This document shows, in pieces, positions 38,390 to 46,474 of a stretch of DNA of 64,000 nt. The number at the start of each line of letters is the position of its first letter. Position 1 is the stretch's first letter. This DNA is from Methyloligella sp. GL2 (GTDB lineage Bacteria > Pseudomonadota > Alphaproteobacteria > Rhizobiales > Methyloligellaceae): positions 2,054,988 to 2,118,987 of the forward strand of contig NZ_CP054476.1 of NCBI RefSeq assembly GCF_013341275.1. Direction: 5' to 3'. Both the position numbers and the translations under genes were made by a program. Under the pieces are notes generated by a model. The model searched no databases. It saw only the letters and a list, made by a program, of their open reading frames with translations, and had not been told where the DNA came from.

Positions 38390-39226
38390 TTAGCTGCTCT
38401 CGTCATCGCCATCATCCGCCTTTTTCCGCTTCTTCTCCGACATGGCGACGGCAATGATCGAGATCTCGTAGAGCAGGATGGTCGGCAGGCCGAGAGAGAT
38501 CTGGCTGACCGGGTCTGGCGGGGTGAGAACCGCGGCGACCACGAACACGGCGAAGATGGCATGGCGGCGATAGCGTTTCAGCCCGTCGGAAGAGACGATG
38601 CCGGCCCGCGCCAGAAGCGTCAGCAGCACCGGCAGCTGGAAGCAGACGCCGAAGGCCAGGATCAGCGTCATGATCAAGGTGAGGTACTCGCTGACCTTGG
38701 CGGTGAGCGAGATATGCACCTGCCCCTCTCCGGTCTGCTGCATGGAGAGGAAGAACTTCATCGCCAGCGGCATGGCCACGAAATAGACCAGCGCCGCGCC
38801 GAGCAGGAACAGAAGCGGCGTTGCGATCAGGAACGGCAGGAAGGCTTTGCGTTCGTTGCGGTAGAGGCCGGGCGCCACGAACATGTAAATTTGCGAGGCG
38901 ATCACCGGAAAGGCGATGAAGATGGCGCCGAACAAGGCGAGCTTCATCTCGGTGAAGAAGAATTCCTGCGGCGCCGTATAGATCAGCTCGATCGGGGTAT
39001 CGACGCCGGCCGCCAGCCGGTAGGGCCACAGCAGCAGATTGTAGATATCGCGGGCGAAATAGAAGCAGACCGCGAAGGCGGCGGTGATCGCCAGGACGGT
39101 CCAGATCAGGCGGCGCCGGAGCTCGATAAGATGCTCCATGAGCGGCGCTTTGCTTGCCTCGATATCGTCCTCGGGCGCCTCGCCGGCCTCGTTCGGCTCA
39201 TTCGGCTCGTTGGTCTCCGCGCTCAT
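38390..39226 (-). CDS. tatC: Sec-independent protein translocase TatC
   Basis: TatC is the substrate-receptor core of the Tat pathway. The 278-residue product has six membrane segments; the N-terminal segment after a 30-residue acidic leader has the conserved HLIELRRRLIWT motif. The F/Y-rich first periplasmic loop (YTAPQEFFFTEMK) and KRYRRHAIFAVFV segment match TatC. Its start overlaps the tatB stop by four bases (ATGA). The C-terminus is lysine-rich and acidic. It ends the tatABC operon. Confidence 0.97.
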   Translation of the reverse strand: MSAETNEPNEPNEAGEAPEDDIEASKAPLMEHLIELRRRLIWTVLAITAAFAVCFYFARDIYNLLLWPYRLAAGVDTPIELIYTAPQEFFFTEMKLALFGAIFIAFPVIASQIYMFVAPGLYRNERKAFLPFLIATPLLFLLGAALVYFVAMPLAMKFFLSMQQTGEGQVHISLTAKVSEYLTLIMTLILAFGVCFQLPVLLTLLARAGIVSSDGLKRYRRHAIFAVFVVAAVLTPPDPVSQISLGLPTILLYEISIIAVAMSEKKRKKADDGDDESS

Positions 39227-39981
39227 GACGTCTCGCCTTCGGGCGCGGTCGTCTTAGATGCGGCTGTCTTGGACGCAGCTTTCTTGGTTGCGGTCGATTT
39301 AGCCGTCGTCGTTTTGGCAGGCGTTTTCCTGCGCGCCGCGGTTCCGGTCTTCGCCGTGCTGCGGCTCGCCGGCTTTTTCGCCGCCGCGGGTTTGCGCGCC
39401 GTCGTCGACTTGCGGGCCGCTGTCGACTTGGCCGCGGCAGGCTTGGCGGACGTGGTTTTGCGCGTGCCACGGGCGGCAGGCTTCTTGGCCGACGCCTTGG
39501 TGGACGTCGTGCTCGAAGGCTTGCTGGCAGTTTTGGCCGAAGTTTTGGGCTTGGCCGGGCTGCGCTTGCGCGCCGTGCTGCTGGCGGTCTTCGGCTTGGC
39601 TGCGGGTTTTGCCTTATCCGTCTCGGCTGGCTCTGCCGGGGCGGCCTCCGCCGACGCATCTGCCGTCTTTTTCGGCGCCTTGTCGGCCTTCTTGTCCGCG
39701 GTCGTATCTGCCATCGGCTTGGGCAGCATGGCCGGCGCGCTCACCGAGCTGGCGACCTTCTCGGCCGACTTCACCGCGTCCTGATAGCTGCGCTGCATCT
39801 CCTCCAGCTCGCTATCGGACATGGCCTGCTCGAATTGCTGCTGGAAGTCGCCGGCCATGCGTCGGGCCATGCCGATGTAATGGCCGATGGTGCGCATCAG
39901 CTTCGGCAGGTCCTTCGGGCCTACGACGACAATGGCCACCACGGCGATGACCAGAAGTTCGAACCATCCAATGTCGAACAT
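39223..39981 (-). CDS. tatB: Tat translocase TatB with extended basic C-terminal tail
   Basis: TatB bridges TatC and TatA in twin-arginine export. The 252-residue product is longer than usual. Residues 1-22 form the membrane helix (MFDIGWFELLVIAVVAIVVV), followed by GPKDLPKLMRTIGHYIGMAR, the amphipathic helix and acidic segment. From about residue 95 the tail is almost only K, A, T, S, P and R (for example KPAAKPKTASSTARKRSPAK), like a histone-H1 tail. TatA has a similar tail. The gene overlaps tatC by four bases. Confidence 0.95.
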   Translation of the reverse strand: MFDIGWFELLVIAVVAIVVVGPKDLPKLMRTIGHYIGMARRMAGDFQQQFEQAMSDSELEEMQRSYQDAVKSAEKVASSVSAPAMLPKPMADTTADKKADKAPKKTADASAEAAPAEPAETDKAKPAAKPKTASSTARKRSPAKPKTSAKTASKPSSTTSTKASAKKPAARGTRKTTSAKPAAAKSTAARKSTTARKPAAAKKPASRSTAKTGTAARRKTPAKTTTAKSTATKKAASKTAASKTTAPEGETS

Positions 39982-40035
39982 GGGTTTGACTTACGGCCGA
40001 GGGCGAAAGCGGCGCTTCGCCTTCGCCAATGGGGC

Positions 40036-40428
40036 CTAACCGGAGCTGCGGCTGCGCGTGGTCTTGGTGGCCGCGCTCTTGGAGGAAGAACTCTTCGCAC
40101 GCGACGTCTTGGTGCTGGCCGTTTTGGCGCTAGCGGTTTTGGCGCGCGAGGCCGCCGCGGGCTTGCGGGTGGTGGTTTTCGCCTTGGTTGCCGGTTTGGC
40201 AGCAGCCTTGGGCTTCGCCTCGGGAGCCGGCGTCACAGGCTTGTGCTCCACCGCCTTGATCTCCGGCTCAGCCTCTTCGTCGGGCTCTTTCTCGTCCTCG
40301 GCGAGCCCCTGTTTGAAGCTCTTGATGCCCTTGGCGACGTCGCCCATCAGATCGGAAATCTTTCCCCGACCGAAAAGCAGGACAAACAGCACCAGAACGA
40401 TGAGGATATGCGACCAGCTCAGTCCCAT
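40036..40428 (-). CDS. tatA: Tat translocase TatA with basic C-terminal tail
   Basis: TatA oligomerises to form the Tat export path. The 130-residue product begins [20 protein letters not shown] with [20 protein letters not shown], the classic membrane helix and amphipathic helix with FGRGKI. The acidic segment ([13 protein letters not shown]) is usual. Residues 60-130 are a K/A/S/T/P-rich tail ([20 protein letters not shown]), which is not required in known TatA proteins. It precedes tatB by 54 bases. Confidence 0.95.
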   Translation of the reverse strand: MGLSWSHILIVLVLFVLLFGRGKISDLMGDVAKGIKSFKQGLAEDEKEPDEEAEPEIKAVEHKPVTPAPEAKPKAAAKPATKAKTTTRKPAAASRAKTASAKTASTKTSRAKSSSSKSAATKTTRSRSSG

Positions 40429-40549
40429 AGACGGATTCCACTCCCCTTAATCTTGCGCGTTTCGCGCGATCGAGCGGGCACTATTGCAGCAAGCACGCGA
40501 TGCCGCAAGCAGAGCGCCCGTGTCAGTTCGTTCCAGGCTGTTTTGGCGG

Positions 40550-41593
40550 CTACCGGTTGGCGCTTTTCGGAAAAATCAGGTCGCTATCGGCTTCGACCTC
40601 GATGGCGATCTCCGTCCCCGCCTGCGGCACCGTATCGGCATCGAGGCGGGCAAGCAGCGGCTGCGCGATTCCTTCCACACTTAGCTCGGCCAAAGCGATC
40701 TCGCCCAGAAAGCGGATACTGCGGATTTCGGCGCGGGTACCCTCCCCCAGCGCGCAGGGACGGAGGCTCGTCTGGCGCAAGCAAACGATCGCCGTCTCGC
40801 CCTCGGCAATGCCGGGCGCGGCGAAGGCACCGAGCGGCGTGACGGCCTTGCCGTTTTCGATCCTCGCCTCGATCTCATTCAGCTCGGAGAAGAAGCGGGC
40901 CGCGGCGAGATCCTTGGGCCGGCGATAGAGCTCCTCGGCCGTGCCTTGCTGGATCAGGCGGCCATCCCGCATCAGGGCGATGCGGTCGCCGAGCTGCATC
41001 GCCTCTTCCGCATCGTGGGTGACGAGAATGCAGGTGGCGCCGGTACCGCGCAGAATCGCATGAGTCTCGCCCCGCATTCTTTCGCGCAGCCGCGCATCGA
41101 GATTGGAGAACGGCTCGTCCATCAGCACCACGGCGGGCCTCGGCGCAATGGCGCGAGCGAGCGCGACGCGCTGCTGCTCGCCGCCGGACAGGGTATGGGG
41201 ACAATCCTCCGCGTGGCGGCTTAGACCGACGCGTTCCAGCGCCGCCAGGGCTTCCGCCGCCGCCGCGCGCTTGGACATGCCGCGCAAGCCATAAGCGACG
41301 TTCTGCAGAACGGTGAGATGCGGGAACAGCGCATAGTCCTGGAACATGAAGCCGATGCCGCGCTTCTCCGGCGGCACGAAACGCTCCGGTCCGGCGATCT
41401 CGGTTTGCCCCAGAAGCACGCGGCCCGAGGCGGGGCGCTCGATGCCGGCGGCGATGCGCAAAAGCGTGGTCTTGCCGCAGCCGGAGGGGCCGAGCAGGCA
41501 GAGGATTTCGCCGTCGCCGACCTCCAGGCTGACATCGGCAACGGCGCTGCTTCCATTGAAATCGCGGCTGACGGACTCGAACTTCAAGGACAT
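40550..41593 (-). CDS. Orphan ABC transporter ATP-binding protein (Fe3+/FbpC-like with TOBE domain)
   Basis: This 347-residue ATPase has Walker A LLGPSGCGKTTLLR, the Q-loop QDYALFPHLTVLQN, signature LSGGEQQRVALARAI and Walker B VVLMDEPFSNLD. The C-terminal part (about 250-347) forms a TOBE-type domain with RQTSLRPCALGEGTRAEIRS. FbpC/PotA-like importers share this layout. No permease or binding protein gene is adjacent, so its partner must be elsewhere or it is a hub ATPase. It sits between tatA and scpB, a point where many relatives have nothing. Confidence 0.9.
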   Translation of the reverse strand: MSLKFESVSRDFNGSSAVADVSLEVGDGEILCLLGPSGCGKTTLLRIAAGIERPASGRVLLGQTEIAGPERFVPPEKRGIGFMFQDYALFPHLTVLQNVAYGLRGMSKRAAAAEALAALERVGLSRHAEDCPHTLSGGEQQRVALARAIAPRPAVVLMDEPFSNLDARLRERMRGETHAILRGTGATCILVTHDAEEAMQLGDRIALMRDGRLIQQGTAEELYRRPKDLAAARFFSELNEIEARIENGKAVTPLGAFAAPGIAEGETAIVCLRQTSLRPCALGEGTRAEIRSIRFLGEIALAELSVEGIAQPLLARLDADTVPQAGTEIAIEVEADSDLIFPKSANR

Positions 41594-41624
41594 GGTGCCG
41601 GCTCACATCCGGCGGACAGGGCTA

Positions 41625-42554
41625 TCAGCCCCGCGCCTCTTCGTCGGCATCTGCCCCATCGTCGGCATCGGACTCTTGGGCGCTCTCTTGCGCGTCGACT
41701 TCCGATTCAGCTTCGGCCTCGGGCTCAGAGTCAGCTTCGGCGTGCGACTCGGCTTCCGACGAGACGTCGTCCTCAGCCTCGGCCCGCATCTCTTCGCCGG
41801 CTTCCTCGTCGTCGAAAGCCTCGCCCTCATCCTCGTCCTCGAGCGGATCTTCGTCCTCGCGCAGCTCGGCGGAATCGGAGGGGCTCGGCATGGCGAAGCC
41901 CGGCGGCAGGTTGGAATCCAAGAGCCCTGCCCCTTTCAGCTCGCCGAGGCCCGGCAGATCCTCGATGCAGTCGAAGCCGAAATGCTCCAGGAAATACGGC
42001 GTGGTGCCATAGGTGACCGGACGGCCCGGCGCCCGGCGGCGCCCGCGCAGCTTGATCCAGCCAGTCTCAAGCAGCACGTCGAGCGTGCCCTTGGAGGTGC
42101 TGACACCGCGGATCTCCTCGATCTCGGCGCGGGTCACCGGCTGGTGATAGGCGATGATGGCCAGGGTCTCCAGGGCGGCGCGGGACAGGCGCCGCTGCTC
42201 CACGGTCTGGCGCTCCAGCAGATAGGACAGATCATCGGCGGTGCGGAATGCCCATTTGCCGGCCACGCGCACCAGATTGACGCCGCGGCTGGCATAGACG
42301 CCTTTCAGCTCCTCCAGCAGCGCAGGAATATCCTCGTCGGCGCCGAAATGCCGGCCGAGCTCGGCCTCGTCCAGCGGCTCGTCGGCGGCAAACAGCAGCG
42401 CCTCGATAATGCGCAGCTTCTCGCCCCGGTCGGCGGACGGCAGCGAGGTTACATTGGAGGAAAACGGCAGCGGCAGCCCAAGCTCGGGCACCTCGTCCCT
42501 TTCCTCTTCGTCTTCTTCCATTTTCGCTGCTCTATCCAAGTTTTCCGCTGTCAT
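41625..42554 (-). CDS. scpB: Segregation and condensation protein ScpB
   Basis: ScpB is a dimeric winged-helix kleisin partner in the SMC-ScpAB condensin. The 309-residue product has an N-terminal tail and the winged-helix domains from LRIIEALLFAADEPLDEAEL onward (residues 45-215), including the SKGTLDVLLETGWIKLRGRR and PGRPVTYGTTPYFLEHFGF motifs. From about 215 it has a long acidic low-complexity tail (D/E/A/S), longer than in the Firmicutes protein. It follows scpA by 22 bases, in the expected order. Confidence 0.95.
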   Translation of the reverse strand: MTAENLDRAAKMEEDEEERDEVPELGLPLPFSSNVTSLPSADRGEKLRIIEALLFAADEPLDEAELGRHFGADEDIPALLEELKGVYASRGVNLVRVAGKWAFRTADDLSYLLERQTVEQRRLSRAALETLAIIAYHQPVTRAEIEEIRGVSTSKGTLDVLLETGWIKLRGRRRAPGRPVTYGTTPYFLEHFGFDCIEDLPGLGELKGAGLLDSNLPPGFAMPSPSDSAELREDEDPLEDEDEGEAFDDEEAGEEMRAEAEDDVSSEAESHAEADSEPEAEAESEVDAQESAQESDADDGADADEEARG

Positions 42555-42576
42555 GTTGCGACCTCTTGTTATCTTT

Positions 42577-43503
42577 CTAGAGCGTCTCTTCGGCAGTCTC
42601 GTGGCGGCGGCGCACCAAAAGCGGCGCGAAATTCTTAGACTGGCGCAGCTCCACTTGGCCTTCGCGCGCCATTTCCAGGCTAGCGTTCAGCCCGCTCGCC
42701 AAAGCGGTCCGGCGCAGCTCCGGCTCCACGAGGAATTCGGCAAATAGATCGTCGAGCGGCGCCCAGTCGACGGCAACCCCGAGCAGACGTTCCAGCTCGG
42801 TGCGCGCCTCCTTGATCGACCAGACGGTGCGCTTCTTCATGTGAATTGTGGTCACCGAATTGCGCTGGCGCTGCTGGGCATAGGCCTTCAGCAGGTCGTA
42901 GACATTGGCGTCGTAGATGCGCTTGCGCAGGACGGTGATGGGTTCGGGCATGCCGCGGGGGAACACGTCGCGGCCGAGACGCTTGCGGGTCATCAGCGTT
43001 GCGGCGGCATCGCGCATGGCATCCAGGCGCTGCAGGCGGAAGGCCAGAAGCGCGGCCATCTCCTCGCCGCTCGGCCCGTCCTCTTCTTCCTCTTCCGGCG
43101 GCAGCAGCAGCTTCGACTTGATGAAGGTCAGCCAGGCGGCCATCACCAGATAGTCGGCGGCAAGCTCCAGCCGTACCTTGCGGGCCGCGTGGATGAAGCC
43201 GAGATATTGCTCGGCCAGAGCCAGCACGGAAATCTTGGCAAGATCCACCTTCTGGGTGCGGGCCATGGCCAGCAGCAGATCGAGCGGACCTTCGAAGCCT
43301 TCCACGTCGACGACCAGCGCCTCGCCCTCGGGCAGCGCGCGGGCCGGATCGTCCTCCCACGGGTCGCTGGAGGTCTCGGCGGTGCCTTGCGCCGTGGCAT
43401 CGGACGAGGCAGCGGCCTCGCCGACGGCGGCCTGTTCTGTTTGCTCCTTCGGCGCCTCTTCCTCAGGCGCCGGATTTTGCTCTTCGTCGGACACGTGGCT
43501 CAT
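42577..43503 (-). CDS. scpA: Segregation and condensation protein ScpA
   Basis: ScpA is the kleisin subunit that links SMC heads. The 308-residue product has an acidic N-terminal extension of about 60 residues and then FEGPLDLLLAMARTQKVDLA, the family signature. EQYLGFIHAARKVRLELAAD and YLVMAAWLTFIKSKLLLPPE follow. The C-terminal winged-helix-like part includes the DLFAEFLVEPELRRTALASG region. It is directly upstream of scpB and follows nagZ by 16 bases. Confidence 0.95.
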   Translation of the reverse strand: MSHVSDEEQNPAPEEEAPKEQTEQAAVGEAAASSDATAQGTAETSSDPWEDDPARALPEGEALVVDVEGFEGPLDLLLAMARTQKVDLAKISVLALAEQYLGFIHAARKVRLELAADYLVMAAWLTFIKSKLLLPPEEEEEDGPSGEEMAALLAFRLQRLDAMRDAAATLMTRKRLGRDVFPRGMPEPITVLRKRIYDANVYDLLKAYAQQRQRNSVTTIHMKKRTVWSIKEARTELERLLGVAVDWAPLDDLFAEFLVEPELRRTALASGLNASLEMAREGQVELRQSKNFAPLLVRRRHETAEETL

Positions 43504-43519
43504 CTCTCAAGTTCGGTGC

Positions 43520-44536
43520 TCAAGCGACGGGGCGGGCTTCGACCTCGCCCAGAAGCGCCATGGCCTCGGCACGATCGAACGGCTCCGGGGCGTGCAGCTT
43601 ATCGACGGCGGCGCTGAAGCGAGCTGCCGCCTCCCCTTCGAGCAAAGGCACCGCGCCGGCCGCCTCTTCCATCTCGGACAGCACGCCGCTGCAATGAAGC
43701 GCGACGTCGCATCCAGCTGCAATCGCGGCGGCGGCCTTTTCCGCCATGGTGCCGGACAGCGCCTTCATGCCGAGATCGTCGCACATCACCAAGCCGGTCA
43801 ACCCAATCGTCTTGCGAATCACTTCTGCCATTATAACGGGAGAGATGCTGGCCGGTCGGTGCGAATCGAAGGCCGGCAGAAGCACATGGGCGGTCATGGC
43901 GAGCGGCGCATCCTTCAGGGCCTGGAACGGCTTGAAATCGGTCGCGGCCAGCTCTTCGGCATTCGCATCGATCCGCGGCAGGGAGAGATGGCTGTCGGCA
44001 AGGGCGCGGCCGTGGCCCGGCACATGCTTGATCACCGGCAGTATGCCGCCGGCGAGATACCCGTCCATCACGGCGCGGCCGAGATTGGCGATGGTCTCCG
44101 GATCGCTACCATAGGCCCGGTCGCCGATAATCTCATGAGCGCCGGGCTGCGGCACATCGAGGACCGGTGTGCAGTTGACGGTGATGCCGAGGGGCTGAAG
44201 CTCTTCGGCGATCAGCCGTGCGCCATAGAAGGCCGCCTTGCGCCCCAGCTCCGCATCCTTGGCATAGAGCGCGCCGTATTTCCGGGCCGGCGGCATCTGC
44301 CGCCAGTGCGGCGGCTTGAGCCGCTGCACCCTGCCCCCTTCCTGATCGATCAGGATCAGGGCATCGCTGCCGGCAAGCGTCTTGAAGTCGTCGGTCAGGC
44401 GCCGGATCTGATCCGGGCTCTCGCAATTGCGGGCGAACAGGATCAGCCCGCAGGGACGGCTCTCGGCGAAAAACCGGCGTTCCGCCTCGGTAAGGCTCAG
44501 CCCCGAACAGCTTGCGATGAAGGCGCGATAAGACAT
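43520..44536 (-). CDS. nagZ: Beta-N-acetylhexosaminidase
   Basis: NagZ removes N-acetylglucosamine from recycled muropeptides in the cytoplasm (GH3). The 338-residue product contains the substrate-binding KHVPGHGRALADSH loop with the catalytic D-H pair and the nucleophile motif MCDDLGMKALSG. Other family segments: RNCESPDQIRRLTDDFK and LILIDQEGGRVQRLKPPHWR. No signal peptide is seen. It lies between the SPOR gene and scpA, typical in this class. Confidence 0.96.
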   Translation of the reverse strand: MSYRAFIASCSGLSLTEAERRFFAESRPCGLILFARNCESPDQIRRLTDDFKTLAGSDALILIDQEGGRVQRLKPPHWRQMPPARKYGALYAKDAELGRKAAFYGARLIAEELQPLGITVNCTPVLDVPQPGAHEIIGDRAYGSDPETIANLGRAVMDGYLAGGILPVIKHVPGHGRALADSHLSLPRIDANAEELAATDFKPFQALKDAPLAMTAHVLLPAFDSHRPASISPVIMAEVIRKTIGLTGLVMCDDLGMKALSGTMAEKAAAAIAAGCDVALHCSGVLSEMEEAAGAVPLLEGEAAARFSAAVDKLHAPEPFDRAEAMALLGEVEARPVA

Positions 44537-44598
44537 GACGCCGGGCTAGCCGCGACAAGAGCCGCGGTCAAGCCCGGTTTCGCATGTGAGGTGCGGCG

Positions 44599-46443
44599 CT
44601 ATTGCGCCATCACGAGGCAGTCGCTCAGACCTTGCGCTTTAAGATCGCTGCAGAGCTTGGAGGCGGTGGCCTGGTTGGCCATCGGACCGATCTGCAGGCG
44701 GTACCAGACGCCCTTGGAGCCGAGATTCACCCGGTTGACCATGGGCCGGTAATTGCCGAGCAGCGAGGGATATTTCTGCTGCATGTCGGCAAAGGCAGCG
44801 AGCGCCGAGGTCTGGTCCTGTTTGGAGGCGACCTGCACCACATATTTGCTGGCAGCAGCGGCCGGCGCCTGAGCCGGGGCCGGCGGAATGGCGGCGGTGG
44901 TGGCCGGAGCCGTCGCCGCGGCAGCTGCCGTCTGCAGCTCGTTGGCGCCCGCAGCATCCACGGTGCCGTCAGGACGGATCGCCAAGGTCTGCACCTTGCG
45001 AGGGCCCGTATCGGCACCGGCGGCGGCCATTTCGGTCGGGGCCGGGGTGCCGCCAGCACCGGCGGCGAAGTCCGGAATATCGGTGGCGGCCGGCATGTTC
45101 GGCAGAGCCAGCTCTTCCTGGCGCGGCACCAGCTTATCGGCTTCCGGCTGGTCGCCATTTTCGAGCCGGTCGTAGATCAGCTTGTTCTTATGAGGAAACT
45201 CCTTGCCGCCGGGGGCGTCGGGCGCCTCCTTCACGGGAGAGTTCTCCGCCTGGATGATCGGCGGTGCGCCATCGGAAAGCCCGCCGCCGGTCTGCTTGTA
45301 GACGAAGGCGAGCGCACCGCCCAGAGCGATAGCCCCGACCAGCGCGGCAGATACCATCGCCATGTTGCGGGCGGCGAAGAGCGAGCGCTTCGGCTTCTCC
45401 GCGACCTCGGCCGGGGCGACTTCGCCATCGGATAGGAAGTCGGCATCGACTTGCTCGGCGCCTTGCGCATATTGCGGCGCGGCCTGCTGCGGCTGCGGTT
45501 GGCCAAGGGCGATCTCCGGCGGATGATCGTAAGTGGCCTCGTAGGGCTCGACGGCGCGGTGCGGATCCTGCGGGCCGGGATACTGCCCGTCGGAATAGGC
45601 CGCCTCGCCATTCACCGGCTGGGCGTAATCCTGCCCCGCATAGGCGTCGCCGTTATAATCCTGGCCATTGTAATCCTGACCTTCGTAGCCCTGACCTTCG
45701 TAGCCTTGGCCGTTGTATTGCTGCGGGTCGTAGCCCTGCTCGGCATAGGCCTGAGCGTTATAGTCCTGCTGCGGCTGACCGTTGTAATCTTGAGCCGCGT
45801 AATCTTGGGCCGCATAGCCTTCGCCGTTATAGGCCTGCTGCTCGGGCTGATATTCCTGCCCGGCATAGGCCTGCTGATCGTAACCTTGCGCGTCGTAAGG
45901 CTGCTGCTGCCCCTCATAGGCCTCGAAGCTCTGCTCGACGGGATAAGCCTCGGTCCCTGCCCCATTGTCGGTGCCGAGATCAAGCGGCTGATCCTGATAG
46001 GCCGGCTCCTGGTAGGCGGCAGCGTCATAACCTTGCGCGGGCTGCTGATAGCCCTGCTCGGGATAAGCGCCGTTCTGATAGCCGGGCTGCTGCTCGTAGC
46101 CCTGCTGATCGTAGCCTTGCCCCTCATAGCCCTGGCCGTAGTCGTAGCCCTGCTGAGCCTCGCCCTGATACGGCTGCTCGGCATATTGCGGCTGCTGCGG
46201 CTCTTGATACTGCGGTTCTTGATATTGCGGCTCTTGCGGATAGGCCGGTTCGGGCGCGCGGGTCACGGGCGTGTAGGCGGGCATACGCGCGAACATGGAC
46301 GAGCCGCCGCCAAGACCGGTCGCCGCCTGAGGCCTCGGAGCCCCGTGCTGAGCGGCTTGCGCACGCTGATCCGGCTGAGCGTAATTCTGCTGTCCCGCAG
46401 CGGGGTTGGCAGACGCGCCAAACCGCTGATCCTTCATAGACAT
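44599..46443 (-). CDS. SPOR domain membrane protein with Q/Y/G-rich prion-like cytoplasmic region
   Basis: This 614-residue single-pass inner-membrane protein binds denuded glycan strands at division sites through its C-terminal SPOR domain (about 530-614, VVQVASKQDQTSALAAFADM and WYRLQIGPMAN). Residues 361-382 form the membrane helix (MAMVSAALVGAIALGGALAF). Residues about 65-330 are cytoplasmic and extremely rich in Gln, Tyr, Gly and Glu, with tandem GYEGQ, DYNGQ, YDQQG and AAQDY units. The periplasmic linker is Pro/Ala-rich. The order argS-SPOR-nagZ is common in alphaproteobacteria, but this length of Q/Y/G-rich sequence is not typical. Confidence 0.9.
   Translation of the reverse strand: MSMKDQRFGASANPAAGQQNYAQPDQRAQAAQHGAPRPQAATGLGGGSSMFARMPAYTPVTRAPEPAYPQEPQYQEPQYQEPQQPQYAEQPYQGEAQQGYDYGQGYEGQGYDQQGYEQQPGYQNGAYPEQGYQQPAQGYDAAAYQEPAYQDQPLDLGTDNGAGTEAYPVEQSFEAYEGQQQPYDAQGYDQQAYAGQEYQPEQQAYNGEGYAAQDYAAQDYNGQPQQDYNAQAYAEQGYDPQQYNGQGYEGQGYEGQDYNGQDYNGDAYAGQDYAQPVNGEAAYSDGQYPGPQDPHRAVEPYEATYDHPPEIALGQPQPQQAAPQYAQGAEQVDADFLSDGEVAPAEVAEKPKRSLFAARNMAMVSAALVGAIALGGALAFVYKQTGGGLSDGAPPIIQAENSPVKEAPDAPGGKEFPHKNKLIYDRLENGDQPEADKLVPRQEELALPNMPAATDIPDFAAGAGGTPAPTEMAAAGADTGPRKVQTLAIRPDGTVDAAGANELQTAAAAATAPATTAAIPPAPAQAPAAAASKYVVQVASKQDQTSALAAFADMQQKYPSLLGNYRPMVNRVNLGSKGVWYRLQIGPMANQATASKLCSDLKAQGLSDCLVMAQ
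45454..46248 (-). repeat. Degenerate Q/Y/G-encoding tandem repeat within the SPOR gene
   Basis: This part of the SPOR gene encodes short units such as GYEGQ, DYNGQ and YQEPQ (residues 66-330). The DNA copies (near-identical 15-18 base units around 45660-45770 and 46190-46230) suggest expansion by slippage. It lies on the cytoplasmic side of the single membrane segment. Confidence 0.85.
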
Positions 46444-46474
46444 AGCTACTCCCTCGACCCCACCGTGCCCCGGC

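Noticed and set aside
39609..40842. Plus-strand frames opposite tatA/tatB that look leucine or alanine rich
   Set aside because: Complement of the Lys/Ala-rich tails; no start signals and no homology recognised.
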